Shown: positions 1 to 11,600 of the stretch, piece after piece | Position numbering within the stretch: the first letter of the stretch is position 1 | Layout of the letters: each line of letters opens with the position of its first letter | NCBI GenBank assembly: GCA_028817035.1 | Contig: JAPPQH010000017.1 | Coordinates: 1 to 60,049 of the forward strand | Source of the DNA: Candidatus Campbellbacteria bacterium | Lineage (GTDB): Bacteria; Patescibacteriota; Minisyncoccia; Phycocordibacterales; JABAAK01 | Direction: 5' to 3' | DNA length: 60,049 bases | The notes under the pieces: generated by a model | Told to the model about the DNA's origin: nothing | Database searches by the model: none | What the model saw: the letters and a program-made list of their open reading frames with translations, nothing else | Made by a program: the position numbers and the translations under genes

Positions 1-208
1 CGGTCGGACTCACATATTCCAAACTATTTCATTCGCTTGGTCCTACCCTCCAACCCATCTCTTCCATTTCCACCTATCCTTTTCCCATCACATAATAAAA
101 TATATTTTATTATGTGTGCGACCTCACATCTCACACCCCCCAATCTATCAATCAAGTAAATGTGAGAAAAGAGGGGTTTGTCGCTTTATCCGTGATAAAA
201 TTATTTAA
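1..208. other. Intergenic region before pilD, with palindrome and leaderless-type promoter
   Basis: No gene is supported here. The first 11 bases repeat a sequence also present at about 19180-19190. A perfect 28-bp palindrome lies at 89-116. A -10-like TAAAAT at 196-201 sits seven bases before the pilD ATG, with no Shine-Dalgarno, which suggests a leaderless pilD transcript. No good -35 box is visible. Confidence 0.5.
89..116. repeat. Perfect 28-bp AT-rich palindrome
   Basis: The two 14-base arms are exact reverse complements with no loop (arm CACATAATAAAATA). It could be a terminator hairpin for a gene to the left or a protein-binding site. No long T-run follows it on the plus strand. Confidence 0.6.
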
Positions 209-985
209 ATGAATTTATTGATTTTATTTTGGTTTGTTTTTGGAACGGTGATAGGCAGTTTCTTAAATGCTGTTATATATCGCCTTCCAAAAGGGGAGAC
301 GCTTTTGGGCAGGTCAAAGTGTCCGTGTTGTAGAAAGGTGTTAACTTTTTTTGAGTTGATACCGTTAATCTCTTATGTTTTTCTGAGAGGGAAATGTTCT
401 AACTGTGAATCTAAGATAAGCGTTCAGTATCCATTGGTAGAGGTCGCATCTGGTCTTGTGTGGCTTTTTGCTTACACGCTGGGAGATACTCTCACACACT
501 TAATTTTGCTTGGTGTTATTTTCTCACTTCTCATTGCAATTTTTACTTATGATGTCCTTCATATGTTGATACCGGATGTCTTCTCTATGCCGCTTATAGT
601 CCTATCCTTCATTTTGCTTTTTGTGGAGAACGAATCTGTGAGTTTTGAACTTCTTGCTGTTGGTCCTATCCTTGCGCTGTTTTTCTTCATACTCTGGCTT
701 ATCTCAAAAGGCAGGTGGATGGGTTTTGGGGATGTGAAACTTGCGATACCACTTGGGTGGCTTGCGGGTGTGCAGGGCGCATTTTTTGTTTTCCTATTGT
801 CTTTTTGGATAGGCGCTATTGTTTCAATTTTCTTAATTTTGGTGTTGAGTGTGATAAGAAAAGAAAAAATCTTTTCTATGAAAAGCCAAGTGCCGTTTGC
901 ACCGTTTCTTATAATCGCCTATTTCATAGTTGAATACTGGAATATTTCTTTTGAAAAAGTGTTAAGCGTTGTATCGGTGTTATAA
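209..985 (+). CDS. pilD: Type IV prepilin peptidase (PilD/TcpJ family)
   Basis: Membrane aspartyl protease that cleaves the leader of type IV prepilins and, in many bacteria, N-methylates the new N-terminus. The N-terminal domain carries two cysteine pairs (C38/C41 and C63/C66) typical of the zinc-binding PilD cytoplasmic domain. The two catalytic aspartates are visible: D115 in the D-x6-PD region and D175 in the GFGD motif. About seven hydrophobic segments fill the rest, and the 258-residue length fits the family. It is followed seven bases later by a prepilin gene, so enzyme and substrates are adjacent. The TAA stop lies inside a TATAAT that probably serves the next gene. Confidence 0.93.
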   Translation: MNLLILFWFVFGTVIGSFLNAVIYRLPKGETLLGRSKCPCCRKVLTFFELIPLISYVFLRGKCSNCESKISVQYPLVEVASGLVWLFAYTLGDTLTHLILLGVIFSLLIAIFTYDVLHMLIPDVFSMPLIVLSFILLFVENESVSFELLAVGPILALFFFILWLISKGRWMGFGDVKLAIPLGWLAGVQGAFFVFLLSFWIGAIVSIFLILVLSVIRKEKIFSMKSQVPFAPFLIIAYFIVEYWNISFEKVLSVVSVL

Positions 986-992
986 TATCCTT

Positions 993-1739
993 ATGAGGTC
1001 TTTTCACAAGGGTTTCACTCTCATAGAACTTATAGTAACTATCGCTATCATAGGGATAATGTCGGGTATTATTGTCTTTGCTGACCGTGATTTTGCTGGA
1101 AATACTTCAAGGATAAGAACAGGGCAGAGCCTTGCTTTTGCAATCCGTCTTGCACAATCCTACTCGCAATCAGATGAGCTCTCTACAAATCTTAACAACC
1201 CCGCTGATGTCGCCTTGCTTGTTGAGTTTCCTTCAAGTGTGAATGATGCAGAAGACGGTGTTACAGAATACAAGATATATCACGAAAAAACGGGAACAGG
1301 TGATACCAGCAATATGATACTGGAAGATTCTATCCCCAGTTCTGAAGAAGCGAGTTTCAATTTTGAAGCCAAGGCGGTCTCATTAAACACTTTCAGTGTC
1401 GCAAAAGATAGAAGAAACTCAATATTAAACTTTTGTGGCAAAAAAGATGGCACAACAAAATGTATATGGAAGGTTGGCAGCGGTAGCATAGCGGAATCCA
1501 GATGTCCTAAAGGAGCAATGGACCCAGTGGAAGGTGGTTTAGGTATGAATAAAAAAGATGTTCTCGTTATTTTCTCACCACCGAATATTGATCCAACATT
1601 CATTTTATTCAATAAAGACAATGGTCAAAAAGAAACAATAACTGACGGCTATTTCTGCATAGGTGATCACTTCAATGACTGGCAGACATCAGTCAGTATC
1701 ATCAGTTCGGGTCAAGTTTTTGTAAGAAGATCAGAATGA
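993..1739 (+). CDS. Type IV pilin-like protein (GspH/FimT type)
   Basis: Prepilin with a short leader. MRSFHKG is followed by FTLIELIVTIAI, giving cleavage after G7 and the conserved glutamate at mature position 5 (E12), then one hydrophobic helix. The rest is a 220-residue extracytoplasmic domain with a few cysteines. The ATG at 993 was chosen over an upstream in-frame TTG at 969 because it gives a normal short leader and sits six bases after TATAAT (981-986). The general shape resembles minor pseudopilins of the GspH/FimT group; the exact role is inferred. It overlaps the next pilin gene by four bases, so the two are probably co-translated. Confidence 0.82.
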   Translation: MRSFHKGFTLIELIVTIAIIGIMSGIIVFADRDFAGNTSRIRTGQSLAFAIRLAQSYSQSDELSTNLNNPADVALLVEFPSSVNDAEDGVTEYKIYHEKTGTGDTSNMILEDSIPSSEEASFNFEAKAVSLNTFSVAKDRRNSILNFCGKKDGTTKCIWKVGSGSIAESRCPKGAMDPVEGGLGMNKKDVLVIFSPPNIDPTFILFNKDNGQKETITDGYFCIGDHFNDWQTSVSIISSGQVFVRRSE

Positions 1740-3598
1740 AGAAATTAATTAATAAAAAAGAATACGGCTTTACACTCATTGAGCTTATCATTGCTTCCAC
1801 GCTTTTTGTGTCTGTTGTTGGCGTTGCGCTTGGTGCACTGACTCTTTTTTTGAACGCAAACATAAAGTCACAAAAGGGCAAGGACACTCTTTACACGGTT
1901 GATGCTACCCTTGAAACGATGAGCAGAGAACTTCGTTTGGGGCATAGTTATAGATGTGGCAGTAATATCACAAATGTAGTTGAAGAAGCAAAAAAAACAG
2001 GCACTTCAGACTGCGAAAGTGGAAATTTTATCTCTTTCAAAAAACAGGGTTCAGATGATGACAGAACGGTATACTTTTTTCATGACGACAAACTGGAAAG
2101 CGCAAAGGTAAAATGTGATCCTGAAGGAGACCCTCCTGTTGAAAAATGTAATGTAAATGCAACCGATTTCAAAGAGTTTGTGGGCGAAGGTGTGACATTA
2201 GAGAGCGTTCGGTTTAGAGTTACAGGGGCAGCAGACACCGACACGACACAGCCGAGTGTAGATATCTCCCTAAGCGGAACATACGATGCAGGAAATCAAG
2301 AGGGTGAAAAAATTTCTATAAGGACAAGTGTTACACAGCGCCGACTTGATATTAAGCGGGACCCTACATCTTCTTTTGCAGTAAGTAATTTTGGTAGGGA
2401 TGCAACAGCTTTTTATGGGTTTGATGGAACTTCCTGCATAGACGAGGATGGCGAAAAGGTAGAAAAAATATTATGTCAGAATGTGGCGATAAAGGATATA
2501 GAGATGGCAGATGGTTCGTTGCTGTTGCTTCATGCAAACGGAAGGTTGTATAAGATGACTGTGCCAAAGAGTGATTCTTGGCGCATACCGCCAACGGGAG
2601 GGGTCTTTAATGCAGAACTTATAAAATTTTCTGATGAAAACATAGAGAAGATTGATAATTTTATCGCACACCCAGAGGAAAAATATTTTACAGTTTTGCC
2701 ACAAAACGAGAGTAAGTGGAGATTGTTTCATTTAGACAGGAAAACAGTTGGTAAGTATGATGAGATAAAGTTGCCAGACATATGTGACGATGAACCGCCT
2801 ATTGCGAAGGGGGGTAAAGATGACAATTATGTGAGGTCGTATAAAAAGAAAAAAGCGAATGGTTCATGTGATGAAAGCAAAATTTTTGTTAAAAGAAAAT
2901 GGGGAACATCACCAGAAAAGACAGATACCATATCGGTTATGTCTGGCAAACATTACGCTTTATCTTTAGGTCGTACAGGACAACAATACCGTATTATTGA
3001 GCTCTCTAGAGTAACAAGTGTAGGATTAGGATTTATCAGCTCTTCTACATTCTCCTATCATAACAGTTTTTCTTTTGAAGACGAAAGATATGTTATTGGA
3101 AATTATGTTTATAATCGTTTAAATGATGGCTATACAAGGTGTGGTGTGGAAGAAAGGAATTGTAATAATGCTGGAAATAAATTATCACTAAGTGGAATTG
3201 GTGATGCTGTCTTCTCTAATCCCACTTCCTACACAAGAATTTTGTTTTTGGGAATAAGCAGTGATAATGTTTATGAAGCAAAGGGTGATGCCTTTAATAC
3301 CAATACCGCGGCAACAAAAGTAGAATTCCCTTCGCAGAGTAGTGGCGTCCCCGAAGGTGCGCTCATAGGTCCTTTTCCAGGGCAGAGGGAGGGGGAGATT
3401 AGGTTTAAAAAAGTTGCTTTGAACTCAGAAGGATCATTGCCCTTTGCGGTAGATGTGGATGGCAGTTTGTATGTTTGGGGCTCTAAGGTAGTTACCTCTA
3501 CATCATCTACCATAAGAGAGAGGGTTTTCGTTCAGCGTCAAAGAGTTGGCTCTGCAGTTAATTTTTATAAAATTGTTAAGATAAACTTTGGATTTTGA
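1736..3598 (+). CDS. Large type IV minor pilin with C-terminal propeller-like domain
   Basis: The prepilin signal ends at G11, followed by FTLIELIIAS with E16 as the conserved Glu5 and a single N-terminal helix. Residues up to about 215 look like a PilW/PilJ-type minor pilin domain. The remaining 400 residues are unusual for a pilin. They contain spaced segments such as GSLLLLHANGRLYKM (about 265), GKHYALSLGRTGQQYRI (about 402) and FAVDVDGSLYVWG (about 583). These resemble blades of RCC1-like or other beta-propellers (small-aliphatic-x-DG-x-hY-x-WG). This suggests a pilus-tip adhesin fused to a pilin, as PilY1 provides in trans elsewhere; that role is inference. ATGA overlap with the upstream gene. 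Confidence 0.75.
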   Translation: MKKLINKKEYGFTLIELIIASTLFVSVVGVALGALTLFLNANIKSQKGKDTLYTVDATLETMSRELRLGHSYRCGSNITNVVEEAKKTGTSDCESGNFISFKKQGSDDDRTVYFFHDDKLESAKVKCDPEGDPPVEKCNVNATDFKEFVGEGVTLESVRFRVTGAADTDTTQPSVDISLSGTYDAGNQEGEKISIRTSVTQRRLDIKRDPTSSFAVSNFGRDATAFYGFDGTSCIDEDGEKVEKILCQNVAIKDIEMADGSLLLLHANGRLYKMTVPKSDSWRIPPTGGVFNAELIKFSDENIEKIDNFIAHPEEKYFTVLPQNESKWRLFHLDRKTVGKYDEIKLPDICDDEPPIAKGGKDDNYVRSYKKKKANGSCDESKIFVKRKWGTSPEKTDTISVMSGKHYALSLGRTGQQYRIIELSRVTSVGLGFISSSTFSYHNSFSFEDERYVIGNYVYNRLNDGYTRCGVEERNCNNAGNKLSLSGIGDAVFSNPTSYTRILFLGISSDNVYEAKGDAFNTNTAATKVEFPSQSSGVPEGALIGPFPGQREGEIRFKKVALNSEGSLPFAVDVDGSLYVWGSKVVTSTSSTIRERVFVQRQRVGSAVNFYKIVKINFGF

Positions 3599-3600
3599 TT

Positions 3601-4296
3601 ATGTTTAATATAAGTAAAAACAATTATAATAAAGGTTTTTCTATAAGCGAGGTTATCATTGCGCTTGCGATTATAACCATCGCTGTTGGTGCACCGATAA
3701 CACTCATAACAAGAGAGGTAACTGAAAATACTATAACCCACGAGAGAGTGGTGGCGCAGTTCATAGCGCAGGAGACTATTGAAAATATAAGAAAAATACG
3801 CGACAGTAATTTTATAGCACAGGGTGGTGATATAGAGAAAGACTGGCTTGATAATTTGACGGATTGTGTGGGAAAAAATAAATACTGCACCACTACTTTT
3901 TTTAATTCCACTTCAATTCCTAATAATGGTTGCAATTCAGACATAAATACTACTTATGGCGGACTTGCAGTAAAGAAATTAACAGAAGGAACAGGTGATA
4001 TGTGTGTCAATTTGTATCAATATACTGCTGATAATAATCAATACAAGAACGCGTATGTTCCTTGTAATAAAGCTGGTACGTGCCCAGCGGATAATAGTAG
4101 TTATGACAGAGGCAACATAGAATACAAGAAAGCATTTCAGATAGAAAGAATATCGGACAGGGATGTAAGGGTTACGGTTTTTGTGTGGTGGTCTGATGCT
4201 TTTCCAACTGATGATAAGCAGTGTGAGGTTCGTGATTCTACAAATGATTGTCTCACGGCATCTGAAAATTTATATAGGTGGGTAAGAACTCAATAA
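3601..4296 (+). CDS. Type IV minor pilin, PilV-like
   Basis: Prepilin motif with cleavage after G12, then FSISEVIIALAI with Glu at mature position 5 (E17), a hydrophobic helix, and the sequence AQFIAQETIENIRKIRDSNF typical of PilV-type proteins. The C-terminal domain contains many cysteines (about ten), probably disulfide-bonded outside the cell. ATG 3601 is preferred to the TTG at 3595 because it lies just after the TGA of the preceding pilin gene. It is one of a run of pilin genes behind pilD, likely a minor-pilin priming complex. No PilB, PilT or PilC gene is in the window. Confidence 0.82.
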   Translation: MFNISKNNYNKGFSISEVIIALAIITIAVGAPITLITREVTENTITHERVVAQFIAQETIENIRKIRDSNFIAQGGDIEKDWLDNLTDCVGKNKYCTTTFFNSTSIPNNGCNSDINTTYGGLAVKKLTEGTGDMCVNLYQYTADNNQYKNAYVPCNKAGTCPADNSSYDRGNIEYKKAFQIERISDRDVRVTVFVWWSDAFPTDDKQCEVRDSTNDCLTASENLYRWVRTQ

Positions 4297-4308
4297 TGGA
4301 AATTAATT

Positions 4309-4866
4309 ATGAAGAATAAATATGAAAATAGAGGTTCGGCATTGGTGATAGCAACGCTTGTTGCTGGTTCTATGTTGAGTATCGCGTTTGGTATATCTTC
4401 TATTTTGTTTAAGGAGATTCTTTCTTTTGTTTCTTCGGAGAGGTCATACCATACTTTTCACATAGCCGACACGGCTTTTGAGTGTGCACTTTTGCATGAT
4501 TTTATATATGGATCTTTTGATAGGTTTGATAATTTGGGCAGACAGCGACTTACAACGGGGCATATCACATGTAACAACAAAATCGCAAGGCAAAACCCAG
4601 ACGAAGAAGGAGATATATTTAATGCACAAATACCTTTGAGTTATACGGATAATAAGGTGAAATATAAGTTTTATGTCCATGATGGTGAGAGGGAGAAATA
4701 TTGCGCAAGGGTTGTGGTGACTAAAGAGGAGAAAAGGGAAGATGCAAGTAGCCAAACAAACCTCAAAAGAAAACTGGAAACAACCGTAGAGACTGTTGGG
4801 CTAAATCCTTGTGGCGGTGGTTTAACCCAAGGTCAGATAAAGATAAGGCATATAGCGGAGTATTAA
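4309..4866 (+). CDS. PilX-like type IV pilus assembly protein
   Basis: Short basic N-terminus (KNKYENRG) followed by SALVIATLVAGSMLSIAFGIS, a hydrophobic helix starting right after a glycine. This resembles PilX/GspK-like prepilins. The usual glutamate at mature position 5 is missing (isoleucine there), which is common in the GspK/PilX class. The motif HIADTAFECALLHD after the helix fits PilX proteins. The rest is a small extracytoplasmic domain ending with a Cys-containing GGGLTQGQ segment. Twelve bases separate it from the preceding pilin gene; it closes the pilin run. Confidence 0.72.
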   Translation: MKNKYENRGSALVIATLVAGSMLSIAFGISSILFKEILSFVSSERSYHTFHIADTAFECALLHDFIYGSFDRFDNLGRQRLTTGHITCNNKIARQNPDEEGDIFNAQIPLSYTDNKVKYKFYVHDGEREKYCARVVVTKEEKREDASSQTNLKRKLETTVETVGLNPCGGGLTQGQIKIRHIAEY

Positions 4867-4884
4867 TTTCAAAACTTCAATTAA

Positions 4885-6906
<2,022 letters not shown>

Positions 6907-6927
6907 GGTTGTGTTAAAATACAAGGA

Positions 6928-8616
6928 ATGAGTAATAAAAATAATTTATCAAGAATACAATCAGCGTTGATGAAGGCAGAGTCGGTGCTGTCTTCTGCGT
7001 TAAAAGAGGCAGGCTTTTCTGAGGAAGTATTTCTTGAGATACCAAAGGGGATGCAGGGGGATTTTGCAAGCCCTATTGCAATGCGTCTTGCAAAAAGGGG
7101 AGGGAACCCGCTTCAAATCGCTGAGAAGATTGTATCAAAGATAAAGGTTGAAGAACCATTTTCAGATGTGGTTGCGATGAAGCCGGGTTTTATAAACTTT
7201 ACTTTATCTGAAAAAGAAATAGCAGGGGTGGTGAAAGATATAATCGCAAATCCAGACGAGTGGGGGCGGTCTTCTGTATATGACGAGAATAGAATAATTG
7301 TTGAATTCACAGATCCAAACCTTTTCAAAGAATTGCATATAGGTCATTTTATGAGCAACACAATAGGAGAGTCGTTATCTCGCTTTTTTGAGTTTGGTGG
7401 TGCAGATGTAAAAAAAGTTTCTTATATGGCAGACATAGGTCTTCATATAGCTAAATCTATATGGGGAATTAAAAAAGCGGGTTTGTCTGTAGAAGAACTT
7501 ACTTCAGAGAGTTTGGCAGATGCGTATAAGAAAGGGTCAAAAGAGTATGAGGAGGATGAGGGTGCGCGAAGTGAAATAGACGATATAAATGTTTTGATAT
7601 ATGAGAACAAGGATGCAGAAATTACAGCGATTTACAAAAAAGGACACAAAACATCTATGGATGAGTTTGAAGGCTTGTTTGAAATGTTTGGAACAAGGTT
7701 TGACAAGTATTTTTTTGAGTCGGACACGGTTGTGTCTGCTGATAAAATAATAAAAAAGGCGTTAGGTGATGGTATCCTTGAGAAAAGTGAGGGTGCTGTG
7801 GTCTATCGCGGTGTTGGTGAGGGCATGCATACGGTGGTTTTTTTGAACTCCAGAGGGTTTCCAACATACGGGGGAAAAGAATTGGCGCTACCAAAACTCA
7901 AAGATGATTATTGGCAACACAATAAGTCGTTTATTGTAACAGCAAATGAAACAAGGGCGCATTTCAAAACGGTCTTAAGCGCTCTTTCAAAAATAAATAA
8001 AGAGGAGGCAGAAAAAACAAAGATAATATTTCACGGAATATTAAAATTGCCAGAGGGAAAGATGTCATCAAGAAAGGGAACCACTTTTTCTGCAAGACAA
8101 TTTATAGATTCTTTGAGGGAAAAAGTTAAGGGTAAAAGCGATAGAAATCTTAGTGATGAGGATGTGAACGAAATTACTCTTGGGGCTGCGAAATACAGCA
8201 TACTCTCAACATCTTCTCACCTTGATCGCGAGTTTGTTTATGATAAGGCGTTGAGTATAAACGGAGAAACCGGTCCTTATCTGCAATACGCATCTGTGCG
8301 CGCAAGGGTTTTGCTTGAGAAGGCAAAAGAAAGCGATATAAAAATTGAAAACGATTTTTCCATAATCAACCCCACTTTAGCAAGGGAGATAATAAGATTT
8401 GAAGAGGTCGTGAAAGAGAGCATAGTGAAACAATCCCCTCACACTACTCTCAGATATCTCGCGGATCTCGCCCACTCTTTTAATTCTTGGTATGAAAGAG
8501 AGCCAATTCTTAAAAATGACAGAGCGGGGGACTGTCTGGCTCTTGTCCGTGCTTTTTACTCCACGATGAAAAACGGTTGTTATCTGCTCGGCATAAAATT
8601 GCCCAAAGAGATGTAA
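6928..8616 (+). CDS. argS: Arginyl-tRNA synthetase
   Basis: Class I synthetase charging tRNA-Arg. The HIGH signature is exact (H137-I-G-H140) and a KMSSR-type loop is present (K378-M-S-S-R-K-G), a form common in bacterial ArgRS. The N-terminal additional domain and the C-terminal DALR-type anticodon-binding helices (GPYLQYASVRARVL then the terminal NGCYLLGIKLPKEM) are recognisable. Length 562 fits the family. A TAAAAT box at 6915-6920 lies seven bases before the ATG, without a Shine-Dalgarno. Confidence 0.97.
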   Translation: MSNKNNLSRIQSALMKAESVLSSALKEAGFSEEVFLEIPKGMQGDFASPIAMRLAKRGGNPLQIAEKIVSKIKVEEPFSDVVAMKPGFINFTLSEKEIAGVVKDIIANPDEWGRSSVYDENRIIVEFTDPNLFKELHIGHFMSNTIGESLSRFFEFGGADVKKVSYMADIGLHIAKSIWGIKKAGLSVEELTSESLADAYKKGSKEYEEDEGARSEIDDINVLIYENKDAEITAIYKKGHKTSMDEFEGLFEMFGTRFDKYFFESDTVVSADKIIKKALGDGILEKSEGAVVYRGVGEGMHTVVFLNSRGFPTYGGKELALPKLKDDYWQHNKSFIVTANETRAHFKTVLSALSKINKEEAEKTKIIFHGILKLPEGKMSSRKGTTFSARQFIDSLREKVKGKSDRNLSDEDVNEITLGAAKYSILSTSSHLDREFVYDKALSINGETGPYLQYASVRARVLLEKAKESDIKIENDFSIINPTLAREIIRFEEVVKESIVKQSPHTTLRYLADLAHSFNSWYEREPILKNDRAGDCLALVRAFYSTMKNGCYLLGIKLPKEM

Positions 8617-8638
8617 TTTGTTATTATGGTTATTGAAT

Positions 8639-11600
8639 ATGAATTTAGATAATAAGGGAGAATCAGCAAAAAGAGAAGAAGAGATATTATCTTTTTGGGA
8701 AGATAACAATATTTTCAAAAAATCGGAAGAAGGCATAAAGACCAAGAAGGGTTTTTTTGGTTTTCTTAGCAACAAACCTAAAAAATTTGTGTTTCTTGAT
8801 GGTCCTCCATTTGCAAATGGTCTGCCCCATCACGGTCACATATTGCAGAGTTTTATAAAAGACGCTATACCGCGATACAAGACGATGCGTGGGTTTTCTG
8901 TTCCAAGACAGTGGGGCTGGGATTGTCATGGTTTGCCTGTTGAGTATGAAGTTGAGCAGGAATTAAATGTAAATTCAAAAAAGGAAATTGAAGAAAAAAT
9001 TGGGATTGAAAAATTTAACCAGACAGCACGCAGTGGCATAATGAAATATTCACAGGAGTGGGAAAAGACAATTAACAGATTTGGTAGGTTTGTGGATATG
9101 AAAAATGATTACAGAACGCTTGATACCAAATACATAGAGTCGGTCTGGAATGTGTTTTCCAATTTGTATAATAAAAAACTTGTAGATGAAGATTTTCGTG
9201 TAGAACCGCTCTGTCCGAGATGTGAGACAACGCTTTCACATGCTGAAGTGGCGCAGGGGTATATTGATGTGGTTGATACATCTGTTTATCTCAGATTTCC
9301 TATAGTTGATAGGAAGGACACCTCTCTTTTGATATGGACAACAACGCCTTTCACACTGCCTGGAAACACTGCCGTTGCGGTTAATCGCAATTTTGAATAT
9401 GTGGAAGTTTTGCACGAGGGTCATAAATATATAGTCCTTAAAAAACTTGCTAAAAAAATATTTGGTGAAGAAGTAAATGTGGTCTCAACTATTATGGGTA
9501 GTAAATTGGTGGGCTTGGAATACAAACCTCCTTTTGAGACATTTGCAAGAAAGGTATTAAAAGATGATAAGAACGCATTTTTTGTTCATCACGCAGATTT
9601 TGTGTCAGATGAAGATGGAACGGGTCTTGTTCATATCGCTCCTGCTTGTGGTGAAGACGACTTCAATCTGTCTAAAGAAAAGAACATACCTCTTTTGTTG
9701 CACATCTCAACAAACGGTCTGTTTAATGAAGAACTTGGTTTTCTTAAAGGTTGTAAGGCAAAGCAAAAAGAGGAGGGGTCTAAGACGGATGAGAAAATTG
9801 TTGCTTTTTTGAGCGAAAAAGATTTTCTTTTTCGCGAAGAAAAAATAGAGCACTCATATCCACACTGTTGGAGGTGTAAATCTCCTTTGATTTATTATGC
9901 GATATCTTCTTGGTTGGTTGATGTTCCTTCTATAAGAGAAAAAATGGTAAACAATAACAAAAAGGTGCATTGGGTTCCTTCTTCTGTTGGTATGAATAGG
10001 TTTGGAAATTGGCTTAAAGATGCAAAGCCGTGGTGTGTTTCAAGGCAGAGATATTGGGGTGCTCCAATACCTGTATGGAAATCGGAAGATGGGGATGTTC
10101 TCGTCATTGATTCTCTAGCGACATTAAAGAAATACATAAAGAGTTCAAATAATGAATACATCTTTGTAAGACATGGTCAGGCAGTAAATAACACAAAAGG
10201 TGTTTTGTCTTCAACAAACAACACAAACAATGATCTGACAGAGAAAGGAAGAAGTCAGATAGCCAAAACAGCGAAGGAACTTAAAGATAAAAAAATTGAC
10301 TTCTTGTTTTCATCTCCGCTTGACAGAGCACTACAGTCGGCAGAAATTATAGCAAAAGAAAACAATATACCAAAGGAAAATATAATTATTAAAAAAGAAC
10401 TTGCTGAAGTTGATTGGCGGGTTTGTGAAGGCAGACCTGATGAAGAATATTTTAGTCATCTATGCCACCATCATTTTGGTGATGAAGAAAAAATGGAATC
10501 TGCGAGGTCAATTTATCACCGTATCGCATTGCAACTTTATTCCCTTGAGGAAAAATATAAAAATAAAAGGATTGTCTTTGTTTCTCATCATATCCCCATC
10601 GCTTGTGCTTATAGTATTTCATCGGGCATCCTTTCAAGAAACATAGAATCTTTTTACAGGAAAATACACCCACAAAAAGGAGAGCATTGTTATGACATAA
10701 CAAACGCAAGTATAAATAAGATTGATTTTAAGCCATTGCCACACAATAAGTTGTATGAGATTGATCTGCACAGACCATATATTGATAAGCTAAAACTTTA
10801 TGACAAAAACGGTAAGGAATACAAAAAAATTCCTGATGTTTTTGATTGTTGGTTTGAATCAGGCTCTGGTCCATACGCATCCGTCCATTACCCATTTGAT
10901 ACCAGAAGCGATTTTGATCCAAATAAAAAAATAGGATTTCCAGCTGACTTTATAGCAGAAGGGTTGGATCAGACGAGGGGATGGTTTTACTATCTTATGG
11001 TTTTGAGCACGGCTTTGTTTAACTGTGCGCCATTCAAAAATGTTATTATAACCGGTCTTGTGGATGGTGCTGATGGTAAGAAGATGAGTAAAAGTTTGAA
11101 AAATTATACTGATCCAAAGGACATAATAAATAAATATGGAGTGGATGCAATGCGTTATTACATGCTCTCATCTGCTGTTGTTCGCGGTGAGAATATGGCT
11201 TTCTCTGATGATGGCGTTGCCGAAATAGAGAGAAAAATAATAAACAGGTTAAACAACTGTCTTTCTTTTTATAACTTGTATCGCAAAGAAGGTGATGATA
11301 TGGGCGCTAAATCAAACCACCCACTTGATTTGTGGATTGATGCATCCCTTGCAGAGTGTGTTAATAAAATGACAAATTCTTTTGAAAACTACGAGATTGA
11401 CAAGGCGACAAGGGCTATAGGCGATTTGATTGAAGACCTTTCTATATGGTTTTTACGGCGCTCAAGGGGTCGTTTGAAGGGAAAAGAAGGGGAAACAGAA
11501 GCGGCAGTCGCAAGGGGTGTTCTCAAAAGAGCGCTTTATAACATTTCTCTTTTGTCAGCGCCGATAATACCTTTCTATTCGGAATATTTGTATAGATCAC

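Noticed and set aside
10140-10730. Frameshift or assembly chimera joining a phosphatase gene to ileS
   Set aside because: The reading frame is continuous, both junctions are inside conserved IleRS positions, and the IleRS sequence resumes without loss.
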